Made by a program: the position numbers and the translations under genes. 64,000 bases of DNA, taken from positions 2,356,001 through 2,420,000 of the forward strand of contig NZ_OZ251603.1 in NCBI RefSeq assembly GCF_965243865.1. Direction: 5' to 3'. Of the stretch, positions 9,282 through 18,968 are shown in pieces. The notes beneath the pieces were generated by a model. It searched no databases. It had not been told where the DNA came from and saw only the letters and a program-made list of their open reading frames with translations. This stretch comes from Hyphomicrobium_A sp965243865 (GTDB lineage: Bacteria > Pseudomonadota > Alphaproteobacteria > Rhizobiales > Hyphomicrobiaceae). Positions within the stretch are counted from its first letter, which is position 1, and each line of letters starts with the position of its first letter.

Positions 9282-12248
9282 TTACCCGTTCGCCGGGCCC
9301 GTCAGTGCTGCTTCAACAAGTGTCTTCTGTTCGTTGAGATGCTTTGAAAGCTGTCCCGTCGCTGTCGATGCCGACGCCGGGCGTCCCGCGTACACTGGCC
9401 GCTTGTGCGTCGCGTTGATGCGCTCCAGCACCCAGGTGAGGTTGGGCTCGATAAAGGTCCACGCGCCCATGTTTTTCGGCTCTTCCTGGCACCACACGAT
9501 TTCTGCCTGCGGGAACCGACTCAATTCGTGCATCAGCGCGCGCGCCGGGAACGGGTAGAGCTGCTCCACGCGTAACAGGTAGACATTGTCGATGCCCGCA
9601 GCCTCGCGTGTCTCGTAAAGGTCGTAGTAGACCTTGCCGGTGCTCAGTACGACGCGCTTGATGCGCTCGTCCGACACCAGCTTGATCTTCTCGCTCGGCT
9701 TGTGCTCCGCATCGTCCCACAGCACGCGATGGAACGTCGTATCTGGCCCGAGGTCGGCCAGCGGCGACACCACACGCTTGTGTCGCAGCAGCGACTTCGG
9801 CGTCATCAGGATCAGCGGCTTGCGGAACTTGCGCTTCATCTGTCGCCGCAGAATGTGGAAGTAGTTGGCCGGCGTCGTCACATTGGCGACCTGCCAGTTG
9901 TCCTCCGCGCAAAGCTGAAGGTAGCGCTCGAGCCGCGCCGATGAATGCTCAGGCCCTTGGCCCTCGTAGCCATGCGGCAGCAGGCACACGAGGCCCGACA
10001 TGCGCAGCCACTTGCGCTCGCCCGACGAGATGAACTGGTCGAACACCACCTGCGCGCCGTTTGCGAAATCGCCGAACTGCGCTTCCCACATGACGAGCGC
10101 ATTCGGCTCCGCCAGCGAGTAGCCGTACTCGAACCCGAGCACGGCTTCCTCCGAAAGCATCGAGTTGATGACCTCGAACCGCGCCTGGTCGTTGGCGACG
10201 TGCTTCAGCGGTGTCCAGCGGCGCTCGGTATCCTGATCGATGAGCACCGAATGGCGCTGCGAGAAGGTGCCGCGCTCTGAATCCTGCCCCGACAGACGCA
10301 CCGGGACGCCCTCGGCCACAAGCGTGCCGAACGCCAGATGCTCGGCCATCGCCCAATCGAGGCCCTCGCCCGAATCCACCATCTCGCGACGGCGATCCAA
10401 CAGCCGCCGCACGACCTTGTGCGCATTGAAGTCAGGTGGGATCGACGTGATGCGCCGGCCGATGATCTTCAACCGCTCTATGTCGACGCCCGTGATACCC
10501 CGGCGCTCGTCATCTTCGGCAAAGCCCATTCCCGCCCAGCGGCCATCGAGCCAATCGGCCTTGTTCGGCCGGAAGTTGTCGGCAGTGGAAAATTCCTCTT
10601 CGAGGTGCGCACGGAACGACGCCTGCATGCGCTGGCTATCCTCCGCAGAAACGACGCCTTCCTCCGCGAGCCGCTTGGAGTAGATGTCGATCACCGTCGG
10701 ATGCGACTTGATCGCCTTGTACATCAACGGCTGCGTGAACATCGGCTCATCGGACTCGTTGTGCCCGTAGCGCCGATAGCAGAACATGTCGATGACGACA
10801 GGCTTCTGGAATTTCTGTCGGAATTCCGTTGCGACCTTCGCAACGTGAACAACCGCTTCCGGGTCATCGCCATTCACGTGGAAGATCGGCGCCTCGATCA
10901 TGCGCGCCACATCCGAACAATAGGGCGAGGACCGCGACAGCCGCGGATTGGTCGTGAAGCCGATCTGATTGTTGATGATGAAGTGGATCGAACCACCCGT
11001 GCGGTGCCCCTTGAGCCCCGACAGGCCGAAGCACTCGGCAACGACGCCCTGGCCGGCAAACGCCGCATCGCCATGGATCAGCAGCGGCATCACCGGCGTA
11101 CGCTCGCCCGGCGCACACCCGCGCTGGTCCTGCTTTGCGCGCACTTTGCCCAGCACCACCGGATCGACGATTTCCAGGTGCGAAGGGTTGGCGGTCAGCG
11201 ACAGGTGCACGTTGTTGCCGTCGAACGCGCGGTCCGACGAGGCACCGAGGTGATACTTCACGTCACCCGAGCCCTCGACGTCGTCCGGCTTGAACGAACC
11301 GCCCTTGAACTCGTGGAAGATTGCGCGGTGCGGCTTCGCCATCACGTTGGCGAGCACGTTGAGCCGCCCGCGGTGCGCCATGCCGACGATGATCTCTTTG
11401 ACGCCGAGCTGGCCGCCACGCTTGATGATCTGCTCCAGCGCCGGAACCATCGACTCGCCGCCGTCGATGCCGAAGCGCTTGGTGCCAGTATATTTCACCT
11501 CGCAGAACTTCTCGAACGTTTCCGTCTCGATCAGCTTGTTGAGGATGGCCCGCTTGCCTTCGACGGTGAAGCGGATGTCCTTTTCCTCACCTTCGATGCG
11601 GTCCTGGATCCACGCTTTCTGAGCCGGGCTGGTGATGTGCATGTACTGCACACCGATGTGCCGGCAGTAGGTGCGGCGTAGGATGCGCAGGATCTGCCGC
11701 ATCGTGGCCGTCTCCAGCCCCAGCACCCGGTCGATGAAGATCGGCCGGTCGAGGTCGGCTTCGGTGAAACCGTACGTTTCCGGCTTCAGCTCGCGATGCA
11801 CCTTGCGGTCGGCGAGCCCGAGCGGATCGAGATCGGCTGCCAAATGCCCCATCACGCGATAGGCGCGAATCAGCATCAGCGCTCGGATCGAATCCTGCGT
11901 CGCCCGGAGCGAAGCCGCCGGCGACATCTCGAAGCCCAGCGCATGCGTGCGCGCTTGCAGGTTCGCCTGGATCTGGCGTGCGCTCGCCTCGTATTCACCG
12001 GTCAGTGCCGAGACGATCTCGCCGTTTTCCAAGAGCTCCGGCGCCGGCACACCCCACGAGGGGCCCCGCTCGTTCTCCCGGCCGCCCGAGCGGTCTTCCT
12101 GCAGGCTCTCGAAAAAGAGCCGCCACTCATCGCTCACCGAGCCCGGATTGCGCTCGTATTCGGCCTGCATGTCCTCGACGTAGGCAGCGTTGGCGCCATC
12201 GAGGAACGAGGTACGTAGGAAGGCTTCATTGAGGGGATTGCGGGTCAT
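9282..12248 (-). CDS. sucA: 2-oxoglutarate dehydrogenase E1 component
   Basis: This thiamine-diphosphate enzyme of 988 residues decarboxylates 2-oxoglutarate and succinylates the E2 lipoyl group. The N-terminus carries the family's E2-binding segment (FLDGANAAYVEDMQAEYERN). The catalytic part includes GMAHRGRLNVLANV, the ThDP/Mg region HGDAAFAGQGVVAE and NNQIGFTT, and the C-terminal transketolase-like domain with SGLVCLLPHGYEGQGPEHSS. Length and motifs match the full-length family. It lies between sucD and sucB on the same strand and its ATG is the first reasonable start. Confidence 0.97.
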   Translation of the reverse strand: MTRNPLNEAFLRTSFLDGANAAYVEDMQAEYERNPGSVSDEWRLFFESLQEDRSGGRENERGPSWGVPAPELLENGEIVSALTGEYEASARQIQANLQARTHALGFEMSPAASLRATQDSIRALMLIRAYRVMGHLAADLDPLGLADRKVHRELKPETYGFTEADLDRPIFIDRVLGLETATMRQILRILRRTYCRHIGVQYMHITSPAQKAWIQDRIEGEEKDIRFTVEGKRAILNKLIETETFEKFCEVKYTGTKRFGIDGGESMVPALEQIIKRGGQLGVKEIIVGMAHRGRLNVLANVMAKPHRAIFHEFKGGSFKPDDVEGSGDVKYHLGASSDRAFDGNNVHLSLTANPSHLEIVDPVVLGKVRAKQDQRGCAPGERTPVMPLLIHGDAAFAGQGVVAECFGLSGLKGHRTGGSIHFIINNQIGFTTNPRLSRSSPYCSDVARMIEAPIFHVNGDDPEAVVHVAKVATEFRQKFQKPVVIDMFCYRRYGHNESDEPMFTQPLMYKAIKSHPTVIDIYSKRLAEEGVVSAEDSQRMQASFRAHLEEEFSTADNFRPNKADWLDGRWAGMGFAEDDERRGITGVDIERLKIIGRRITSIPPDFNAHKVVRRLLDRRREMVDSGEGLDWAMAEHLAFGTLVAEGVPVRLSGQDSERGTFSQRHSVLIDQDTERRWTPLKHVANDQARFEVINSMLSEEAVLGFEYGYSLAEPNALVMWEAQFGDFANGAQVVFDQFISSGERKWLRMSGLVCLLPHGYEGQGPEHSSARLERYLQLCAEDNWQVANVTTPANYFHILRRQMKRKFRKPLILMTPKSLLRHKRVVSPLADLGPDTTFHRVLWDDAEHKPSEKIKLVSDERIKRVVLSTGKVYYDLYETREAAGIDNVYLLRVEQLYPFPARALMHELSRFPQAEIVWCQEEPKNMGAWTFIEPNLTWVLERINATHKRPVYAGRPASASTATGQLSKHLNEQKTLVEAALTGPANG

Positions 12249-12349
12249 TGCTGGGTCTCAACGCATGTTGATGCAGCGATCGCCACGCCGGCTAGTTCTG
12301 GGGGAGGCGCGCGGTCCGCAGGGAATATGGTGTGCAGTGCAGCATATGC

Positions 12350-13276
12350 CTACTCTGCGAGTTTTGCATGCCTAGTTTGCGATTTAAGGACGTCCATCAA
12401 GGTCGTCCCTAGGGCCGCTGGGCTTGGCGCGATGGCAATTCCTGCCGAACGCATCGCCTCGAACTTGTCTTCGGCCTTGCCCTTGCCGCCTGAAATGATG
12501 GCGCCGGCATGGCCCATGCGGCGGCCGGGAGGTGCAGTTGAACCTGCGATAAAGCCTGCCATCGGCTTCGACCGGCCCTTCTTCGCTTCCGATTTGATGA
12601 ACTCGGCTGCGTCCTCTTCTGCCGATCCGCCGATCTCACCGATCATGATGATGGAATCGGTTTCGGGATCAGCGAGGAACATCTCCAGCACTTCGATGAA
12701 TTCGAGGCCCTTCACCGGATCGCCGCCGATGCCGACCGCAGTCGACTGGCCAAGGCCCGCGTCCGACGTCTGCTTCACCGCCTCGTACGTCAGCGTGCCC
12801 GAGCGCGAGACGATGCCCACGCGGCCCGCCTTGAAAATGTTGCCCGGCATGATGCCGATCTTGCATTCGTTCGGCGTCAGCACACCTGGGCAGTTCGGTC
12901 CCAGCAGCCGCGAGCCCGAGCCCTGCAGCGCGCGCTTCACCTTCACCATGTCCAGCACCGGAATGCCCTCGGTGATGGCGACGATGAAGGGAAATCCTGC
13001 GTCGATGGCTTCCAGAATTGCATCGGCAGCGAACGGCGGCGGCACATAGATGGATGTCGCGTCCGCGCCGGTCGCTTCACGCGCCTCAGCGACGGTATCG
13101 AACATCGGCACATCGGCGAGCTCGGGATCGGGGTGTGTCGAGCCGCCCTTTCCCGGCGTTACGCCACCGACGATCTGCGTGCCGTAAGCCTTTGCCTGCT
13201 TGGTGTGAAATGTGCCTTGGCTGCCAGTAATGCCCTGGCAAATGACCTTCGTGGACTTGTCTACGAGAATAGCCAT
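12350..13276 (-). CDS. sucD: Succinyl-CoA synthetase (ADP-forming) alpha subunit
   Basis: The protein has 308 residues, slightly longer than the usual 290-300 because of a C-terminal tail (SQTRHAKLAE). The N-terminal CoA-binding Rossmann domain shows GITGSQGTFHTKQA, the middle has GPNCPGVLTPNECKIGIMPG, and the phosphorylated His of GHAGAIISGG is at about residue 256. With sucC it interconverts succinyl-CoA and succinate with nucleotide triphosphate formation. An 84-codon membrane ORF and about 130 extra bases separate it from sucC, which is unusual because sucC and sucD normally touch. Confidence 0.96.
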   Translation of the reverse strand: MAILVDKSTKVICQGITGSQGTFHTKQAKAYGTQIVGGVTPGKGGSTHPDPELADVPMFDTVAEAREATGADATSIYVPPPFAADAILEAIDAGFPFIVAITEGIPVLDMVKVKRALQGSGSRLLGPNCPGVLTPNECKIGIMPGNIFKAGRVGIVSRSGTLTYEAVKQTSDAGLGQSTAVGIGGDPVKGLEFIEVLEMFLADPETDSIIMIGEIGGSAEEDAAEFIKSEAKKGRSKPMAGFIAGSTAPPGRRMGHAGAIISGGKGKAEDKFEAMRSAGIAIAPSPAALGTTLMDVLKSQTRHAKLAE

Positions 13277-13408
13277 ATCGCCGCCCGTTGCGACCGAGCA
13301 CTAGCGCTCCGCCTTCGCAATCTCTTTGGGCCCATTTTTGCAGTGCATCAAGCCAGACTTTTTGGCCAGATGCCGCAAACTTCGGCACCCGTTCCGAACC
13401 GACCGATG

Positions 13409-13663
13409 TCAGCGCCGCCCAGCCGTTCTCAGCGTCCAAAGCAACAACACCCCGACGACCGCTCCCGCCATTGGCAAGCCTGGAAAAATGAGAATGAAAG
13501 GCATCCCGGCGGGCAGATTGAGCAGCCACCAGGTGCCAAGCGCGCGGAAAGCAATGATCTCCGCCGCGACGTAGCCCCAGCGCGCACCCAACAACCGGCC
13601 GATCGCAAGGACGCCCAGGCATACGATTGCCGACGTCGCAACGACGATGAGAAGAAGTCCCAT
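13409..13663 (-). CDS. Small hydrophobic membrane protein between sucC and sucD
   Basis: The 84-residue frame encodes two or three membrane-spanning stretches (about 2-23, 40-55 and 58-78) separated by basic residues, and ends RTAGRR. It begins 20 bases after the sucC stop on the same strand and could be translated from the suc transcript. I do not recognise a family. The Shine-Dalgarno is weak (GCGGAT). It could be a chance hydrophobic ORF, but the even helix spacing and intact frame favour a real gene. Its position splits the usual sucCD pair. Confidence 0.5.
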   Translation of the reverse strand: MGLLLIVVATSAIVCLGVLAIGRLLGARWGYVAAEIIAFRALGTWWLLNLPAGMPFILIFPGLPMAGAVVGVLLLWTLRTAGRR

Positions 13664-13683
13664 ATCCGCTCGGCCGGCCGGCC

Positions 13684-14883
13684 TCAGCCAGCCTCTTTCA
13701 CCGCCGCGGTGATCTTGCGCGCAGCATCATCGAGGTCGTCGGCAGGCACGATCTTGAGGCCGCTCTCTGCCATGATCTTCTTGCCCAGTTCGACGTTAGT
13801 GCCTTCCAGGCGCACCACCAGCGGCACCGTGATGCCCATCTCGCGCGCGGCCGCGACTACGCCTTCGGCGATGATGTCGCAACGCATGATGCCGCCGAAG
13901 ATGTTGACCAGGATGCCCTTCACCGCCGGATCGGACAGGATGATCTTGAAGGCGGCCTGCACCTTCTCCTTCGTGGCGCCACCGCCGACATCGAGGAAGT
14001 TCGCCGGCTCCGCGCCATAGAGCTTGATGATGTCCATCGTCGCCATGGCAAGGCCCGCGCCGTTGACCATGCAGCCGATGGTCCCGTCGAGCTTCACGTA
14101 CGACAGGTCATACTTCGACGCTTCGACCTCGGCGGGGTCTTCCTCGCTCAGGTCGCGCATCTCGACGATGTCAGGGTGCCGATAGAGCGCGTTGGAATCG
14201 AAGCTCATCTTCGCGTCGAGGCACGACAGCTGGCCGTCCTTCGTCGTGATCAGCGGATTGATCTCCAGCATGCTCATGTCTTTGGCCAGCACGAGGTTGT
14301 AGAGATCGCCGACCAGCTTCACGCACTGGCCCACTTGCTTGCCCGTGAGGCCCAGCGCAAACGCGATGCGCCGTCCATGAAACGGCATGTAGCCGCTCGC
14401 CGGATCGATCGTCACCGAGATGATCTTCTCGGGCGTCTCGTGCGCGACCTTTTCGATGTCCATGCCGCCTTCCGCGCTCGCCACGAAGGCAACGCGCGAG
14501 GTCGTCCGGTCGATCAGCGCCGAGAGATAGAGCTCCCGCTCGATCTCGACGCCTTCCGTCACATAGAGACGGTTGACCGCTTTGCCATCCGGCCCGGTCT
14601 GCACCGTAACCAGCGTTGCGCCCAGCATCTGCTCTGCGAACGTCTGTACCTCGGCGCGCGACTTGGCCAGCCGCACGCCGCCCTTCTCGCCCGCCGAAGC
14701 TTCCTTGAATTTGCCCTTGCCGCGGCCACCGGCATGGATCTGCGCCTTCACGACGTAGACCGGACCGGATAGCTGCTGCGTCGCTTCACCCGCCTCACGC
14801 ACGGAGAACGCCGCGAACCCCTTTGGCGTCGGGATGCCGAACTGGTGCAGCAATTCCTTGGCCTGGTGCTCGTGGATATTCAT
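13684..14883 (-). CDS. sucC: Succinyl-CoA synthetase (ADP-forming) beta subunit
   Basis: The protein has 399 residues. An ATP-grasp nucleotide-binding domain starts at MNIHEHQAKELL, with the KAQIHAGGRGKGKFKEA phosphate/nucleotide loop near residue 46. The C-terminal CoA-ligase domain contains LDVGGGATKEKV and the GILVNIFGGIMRCDIIA motif. It pairs with SucD for substrate-level phosphorylation in the TCA cycle. It lies 35 bases downstream of mdh on the same strand. Confidence 0.97.
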   Translation of the reverse strand: MNIHEHQAKELLHQFGIPTPKGFAAFSVREAGEATQQLSGPVYVVKAQIHAGGRGKGKFKEASAGEKGGVRLAKSRAEVQTFAEQMLGATLVTVQTGPDGKAVNRLYVTEGVEIERELYLSALIDRTTSRVAFVASAEGGMDIEKVAHETPEKIISVTIDPASGYMPFHGRRIAFALGLTGKQVGQCVKLVGDLYNLVLAKDMSMLEINPLITTKDGQLSCLDAKMSFDSNALYRHPDIVEMRDLSEEDPAEVEASKYDLSYVKLDGTIGCMVNGAGLAMATMDIIKLYGAEPANFLDVGGGATKEKVQAAFKIILSDPAVKGILVNIFGGIMRCDIIAEGVVAAAREMGITVPLVVRLEGTNVELGKKIMAESGLKIVPADDLDDAARKITAAVKEAG

Positions 14884-14918
14884 GCCGTGCTCCTATGCTA
14901 AAGGCGGGCGACGAACTC

Positions 14919-15884
14919 TTAGGCGCCCAGTTGCGGGGCGATCTTCGTGCAGGCGTCGACGAGGCCCTTCACGGACTCCACCGACTTGATGAACATGTTG
15001 CGCTCGGTCGCGTTGAGGTCGATCTCGATCACGCGCTCTGCGCCGCCCGCGCCGACAATCACCGGTACGCCGACATAGAGCCCCTTAACACCGTACTCAC
15101 CGTTGAGGTAGGCAGCACAAGGTAGAATGCGCTTCTTGTCTTTCAGGTAGCTGTCGACCATCTCCAGCGCCGACGAGGCCGGGGCGTAATAGGCAGAACC
15201 GGTCTTGAGCAGCGCGACGATCTCACCGCCGCCCTTGCGCGTGCGCTCCACGATTTCGTCGAGGCGCTCCTGGCGCATCCAGCCCATCCGGACCACGTCC
15301 GGCAGCGGAATGCCGGCAACCGTCGAGTAGCGCACCAGCGGCACCATGTCGTCGCCGTGGCCGCCCAGCACGAAGGCCGAGACGTCTTCCACCGAGATCC
15401 CCAGCTCCGTCGCGAGGAAGTGGCGGAAGCGCGCCGCATCCAGCACGCCGGCCATGCCCACCACCATGTTGCGCGGCAGGCCCGAGGCCTTCTGCAGCGC
15501 CCACACCATGGCGTCGAGCGGGTTGGTGATGACGACGACAAAAGCGGTCGGGGCATACTTCTTGATGCCGGCGCCGACCTGCTCCATCACCTTGATGTTG
15601 ATGCCGATGAGGTCATCGCGGCTCATGCCCGGCTTGCGCGGCACGCCGGCGGTGACGATGCACACGTCCGCGCCCTCGATGTCCGCGTAAGCATTCGTGC
15701 CCTTGAGCTGGCAGTCGAACCCTTCGACCGCCCCCGACTGCGCGATATCCAGCGCCTTGCCCTGCGGCAGACCCTCTGCGATGTCAAAGATCGTGACATC
15801 GCCCAGCTCCTTGAGGCCGATCAGGTGCGCGAGCGTTCCACCAATCATACCGCCGCCGATCAAGGCGATCTTCGTCCGCGCCAT
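14919..15884 (-). CDS. mdh: Malate dehydrogenase (NAD+), LDH-like type
   Basis: The protein has 321 residues from ATG 15884; an in-frame TTG three codons upstream would sit on the purine-rich GAGGGAGC and is less likely. It oxidises malate to oxaloacetate. NAD-binding glycines appear at IGGGMIGGTLAHLI (residues 6-19), the substrate-binding arginines at GVPRKPGMSRDDL, the Asn at VITNPLDAMVW, and the catalytic His in FVLGGHGDDMVPL. This is the LDH-like MDH type common in alphaproteobacteria. It heads the mdh-suc cluster, so the promoter probably lies in the roughly 240-base gap to its right. Confidence 0.96.
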   Translation of the reverse strand: MARTKIALIGGGMIGGTLAHLIGLKELGDVTIFDIAEGLPQGKALDIAQSGAVEGFDCQLKGTNAYADIEGADVCIVTAGVPRKPGMSRDDLIGINIKVMEQVGAGIKKYAPTAFVVVITNPLDAMVWALQKASGLPRNMVVGMAGVLDAARFRHFLATELGISVEDVSAFVLGGHGDDMVPLVRYSTVAGIPLPDVVRMGWMRQERLDEIVERTRKGGGEIVALLKTGSAYYAPASSALEMVDSYLKDKKRILPCAAYLNGEYGVKGLYVGVPVIVGAGGAERVIEIDLNATERNMFIKSVESVKGLVDACTKIAPQLGA

Positions 15885-16122
15885 GCGTCTCAAGCTCCCT
15901 CTTATCTAAGAAAATTGATTTGTGCGGCTTCGGCCCGCAGCTCCCTCGGACCGCCACAACTCGGTCACGACTACGTTTAGACTAGCCCCAGTGGCAGGGA
16001 AAGCCCGTACATAAGGCCAGTGCTGCTGTGATTTGAGGCGCAGTTCATCTGCGCCGCAGACCTCAATGGCGAGGGACCGAGGACAGCGACGAGAACGCCG
16101 CCGCACGCACGGGGAGAAGGAT

Positions 16123-16956
16123 TTGCGAGCCGCTCTATTGGCCTTCTCGGCCATCGGAACGATGCTGCTGGCCGGCACAGGCAATGCCACCGAGCCTTCG
16201 ACCTTTCTTGGCTTCCGCCTGCTCAACCTTGAAGACCAGACCGTAAAGTGGAGCACTCCTACTTTCGGCCGGGGGGCAGGCCTCACGTACGCTTTCGCCC
16301 AGGGCGCCGTGGAAACTCCGGGAGCACGCAACTGTTCCTCGATGCTTCCGCCTGAGAACGCCTATGCGCCCTCGAATATCACCACCCCACAATTCCGCGC
16401 CGAGGTCGCTGCCGCGTTCCGCATGTGGGAAAAGGCTGCCGACCTTTCCTTCCGCTACACCGAAGATCCGGCAAAGGCGGACATCATCATTGGCGCGCAG
16501 ACCAAACCCATTGGCCGCGCCTTCACTAACGTCGAGCTGAAGCCCGGCAGCCCCGACAGGAAGGTGATTGCCCGCTCGCTGATTTGCCTCAACCCGAAGC
16601 AACCCTGGAAGATCGGCTTTGACGGCCGCCTCGGCGTCTACGATCTGCGCTACACCATTGCCCACGAGATCGGCCATGCCATCGGCCTCGATCATCCCAG
16701 CGCCGCCGGACAGCTCATGTCCTATCGCTACGATGAGAAGCAGCTCGGCCTGCAGCCCGGCGACGTCAAAGGTGCCGTACTTCTATATGGCGCACGCGCC
16801 GACACACGCCGCATCGCCGAAGCCCCGGCTGACGCCACCGGCGCACCCGAGCCCGCCCCCGACAATGGCTGGCCCTTCGGCATCGGCACCAAGCAGCCCT
16901 CGCCGCAGCGGTTCGCCCCTCCCGAAGCAACCGGCAGCATCACCCCAAGTCGGTGA
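16123..16956 (+). CDS. Secreted matrixin-type zinc metallopeptidase (M10)
   Basis: The protein has 277 residues from TTG 16123, chosen because GGGGAGAAGG lies just before it and the product then begins with a signal peptide (about 1-22, ending TGNA). ATG 16066 or a start at 16033 would add an Arg-rich leader. The metzincin signature HEIGHAIGLDH is at residues 181-191, with three zinc-binding His and the catalytic Glu, followed by LMSYRYDE, whose Met fits the Met-turn. An Ala/Pro-rich tail follows. It is probably a periplasmic or exported protease; the substrate is unknown. It faces mdh divergently and converges on zapE. Confidence 0.85.
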   Translation: MRAALLAFSAIGTMLLAGTGNATEPSTFLGFRLLNLEDQTVKWSTPTFGRGAGLTYAFAQGAVETPGARNCSSMLPPENAYAPSNITTPQFRAEVAAAFRMWEKAADLSFRYTEDPAKADIIIGAQTKPIGRAFTNVELKPGSPDRKVIARSLICLNPKQPWKIGFDGRLGVYDLRYTIAHEIGHAIGLDHPSAAGQLMSYRYDEKQLGLQPGDVKGAVLLYGARADTRRIAEAPADATGAPEPAPDNGWPFGIGTKQPSPQRFAPPEATGSITPSR

Positions 16957-16975
16957 GAACGGCCTCGCAAGCAGC

Positions 16976-18100
16976 CTAGTCGGCGCTGCCCGCCGTCGCC
17001 CTCTCGCGGTTGGCGCGGTCCGCCAGATACGCCTCACTCCGCATCTCGATGAGCCGCGAGGCCGTGCGCTGGAATGCATTGGCCCCCGCATCGTCCAGGC
17101 ACAGCGCGTCCGGTTCCGCCGCCGCGGAGGCGATCAGGCACACTTTATTGTCATAGAGCGTGTCGATCAGATTGATGAACCGGCGCACCGCGTTCCGCTG
17201 TTCCCGCGCCATCACGGGAATACCGTCGATGATCACCGTGTGAAAGGCATGCGCGATCTTGAGATAGTCGATGGTCCCCAGCGGGGCCTCACACAGGTCC
17301 GCAAAACTGAAGCGCGCCACCCCCATGGAGGCAAGCGGCACCCGCACATGCCGCCCTTTCACCTCTAATGTCTCGCTTTGCCCTGGGTGGCGCCCTGTCA
17401 GCCGATCCCAATGCGCATCGAGCGCGGCCCTGGCCTCATCATCGATTGGAGAGAAGTAGAGGGGCTGGCCTGCCAGCTTTTCCAGGCGGTAGTCCTTCGC
17501 CGACTTCAGCTCGATGACATCCATGTACCTGCCGATCAGCGCAATGAACGGCACGAACAGCTGGCGGTTCAATCCGTTCTCATACAGCGCCTGCGGCGCC
17601 GCGTTCGACGTTGCGACGACGACCACGTGCCGCTCGAAAAGATGCGTGAACAACCGTGCGAGGATCATCGCATCGGCGATGTCCGTCACCTGCAGCTCAT
17701 CGAAGCACAAAAGACGCGCCTCGCTGGCGATCGACGCCGCTACATGCGGGATGGGATCGCCTTCGACCTCGCGCCGCGCTTTGCCGATCCGCTCGTGCAC
17801 CTCGGCCATGAACTCATGGAAGTGGCAGCGCAGCTTCGGAGTGACGTCGGCACACGAGAAGAAGAGGTCCATCAGCATCGTCTTCCCGCGCCCGACCTCC
17901 CCATAGATATAGAGACCGCGCGGTGCGGCACCCTTGGAGCGGGCGAACAAGGCACGCAAACCATTCGTTGGCGGCCGCCACCCGTCCACCGCGCGCACAA
18001 GATCGTCCAGCCGCGCCGCGGCATCCCGTTGCGCCGCGTCGGCATCCAGCTCGCCCGCAGCAATCTGCGCAGCCAGACGCGCGCTTGGTAGCTCCTGCAT
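16976..18100 (-). CDS. zapE: ZapE/AFG1-family ATPase
   Basis: The protein has 374 residues from ATG 18100; a TTG three codons earlier is also possible. It is a P-loop ATPase of the AFG1/ZapE family, which acts at the division septum in E. coli and in membrane-protein quality control in mitochondria. Walker A is GEVGRGKTMLMDLFF near residue 70-84, Walker B is LLCFDELQVTDIADA, and a sensor-like VVVATSNAAP follows. The C-terminal FAFADL-like segment (RFSFADLCEAPLG) is typical. Its neighbourhood with mdh and suc genes is common in Rhizobiales. Confidence 0.92.
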   Translation of the reverse strand: MQELPSARLAAQIAAGELDADAAQRDAAARLDDLVRAVDGWRPPTNGLRALFARSKGAAPRGLYIYGEVGRGKTMLMDLFFSCADVTPKLRCHFHEFMAEVHERIGKARREVEGDPIPHVAASIASEARLLCFDELQVTDIADAMILARLFTHLFERHVVVVATSNAAPQALYENGLNRQLFVPFIALIGRYMDVIELKSAKDYRLEKLAGQPLYFSPIDDEARAALDAHWDRLTGRHPGQSETLEVKGRHVRVPLASMGVARFSFADLCEAPLGTIDYLKIAHAFHTVIIDGIPVMAREQRNAVRRFINLIDTLYDNKVCLIASAAAEPDALCLDDAGANAFQRTASRLIEMRSEAYLADRANRERATAGSAD

Positions 18101-18367
18101 TCGATTCAAACCCCGCGCATCAGCCGGATTGCTCGTTCTTCAGGCACGCCGCAATCCCGCGACGCAATGTCACCACCTATGCCACGGGGATTGCCGCAGG
18201 CATCGCGCCTCTTGGTCGCGCCTCGCGCATGGTAATCCGGCCATCAGATACGCATATTGTGCGGCGCAACACGAACGAACGGTACTGCCCGCGAATACGC
18301 GCGGGTTCACAGGACCAACCCGTCGAGGCCGACGGTGAGGTCCGGTCAAATGCGGAGGGACCTCGTC

Positions 18368-18943
18368 ATGAGCGACCAACACCAGCTGCCCGGCGACATA
18401 CGCAAGCTATGGCCATCCGAGTGGCCGAAATTTCGCGACCACCTGCTACGTCTCGACAAAGCGAGCCGGCGCATGCGCTTTGCGCACGGCGTGTCCGACT
18501 CCTTCATTGAAGACTATGCCGCGCGCATGGTCGACATGAGCGGCATCGTCTACGGCTACTTCGAAGGCCCGGAACTTCGCGCCGCAGCCGAGCTCAAGAA
18601 GCTCGGCGACACGTGGGGACGTGAGGCGGAGGCCGCGTTCTCGGTAGAGCAGCCGCTGCAGGAGCACGGCATCGGCACCGAGCTTATGGGCCGCGTCATT
18701 CGCGCCGCCCGCAACCGCGGCGTACAGCACTTGTGCCTCAGCTGCCTTGCAGAGAACGGCAAGATGCGAGCCATCGCAGCGCACTTCGGAGCCGAGCTCC
18801 GCTTCGAGTACGGCGAGATCATCGGGGAGATCATTCCCGCCGGTCCGAACTACTTCTCCATCCTCGCCGAGGCTGTCGAAGATCGCTTCGGCTACATGAT
18901 GGCCGTGCTCGATCTGCACAATCGCGTACTCAAAGCCGCCTGA
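18368..18943 (+). CDS. GNAT family N-acetyltransferase
   Basis: The protein has 191 residues from ATG 18368, chosen because GGAGGGA lies eight bases upstream; the open frame continues further 5' without a comparable site. The acetyl-CoA-binding motif A is visible as QEHGIGTELMGRVIRAARNR at about residues 100-119, followed by a LCLSCLAENGKMRAIAAHFG segment that matches motif B. The substrate cannot be told from sequence. It is transcribed divergently from zapE and is followed by a 10-bp perfect hairpin. Confidence 0.83.
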   Translation: MSDQHQLPGDIRKLWPSEWPKFRDHLLRLDKASRRMRFAHGVSDSFIEDYAARMVDMSGIVYGYFEGPELRAAAELKKLGDTWGREAEAAFSVEQPLQEHGIGTELMGRVIRAARNRGVQHLCLSCLAENGKMRAIAAHFGAELRFEYGEIIGEIIPAGPNYFSILAEAVEDRFGYMMAVLDLHNRVLKAA

Positions 18944-18968
18944 ACTTCGCAACTCTCACCGTCAGTTT

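Noticed and set aside
8062..9558. A 498-codon open frame on the plus strand opposite sucB and part of sucA
   Set aside because: Arg/His/Leu-rich composition and complete overlap with well-supported genes mark it as a shadow frame.
10338..11681. A 447-codon open frame opposite sucA
   Set aside because: Same reason: antisense to a conserved enzyme, with no recognisable motif and Arg/His-rich composition.
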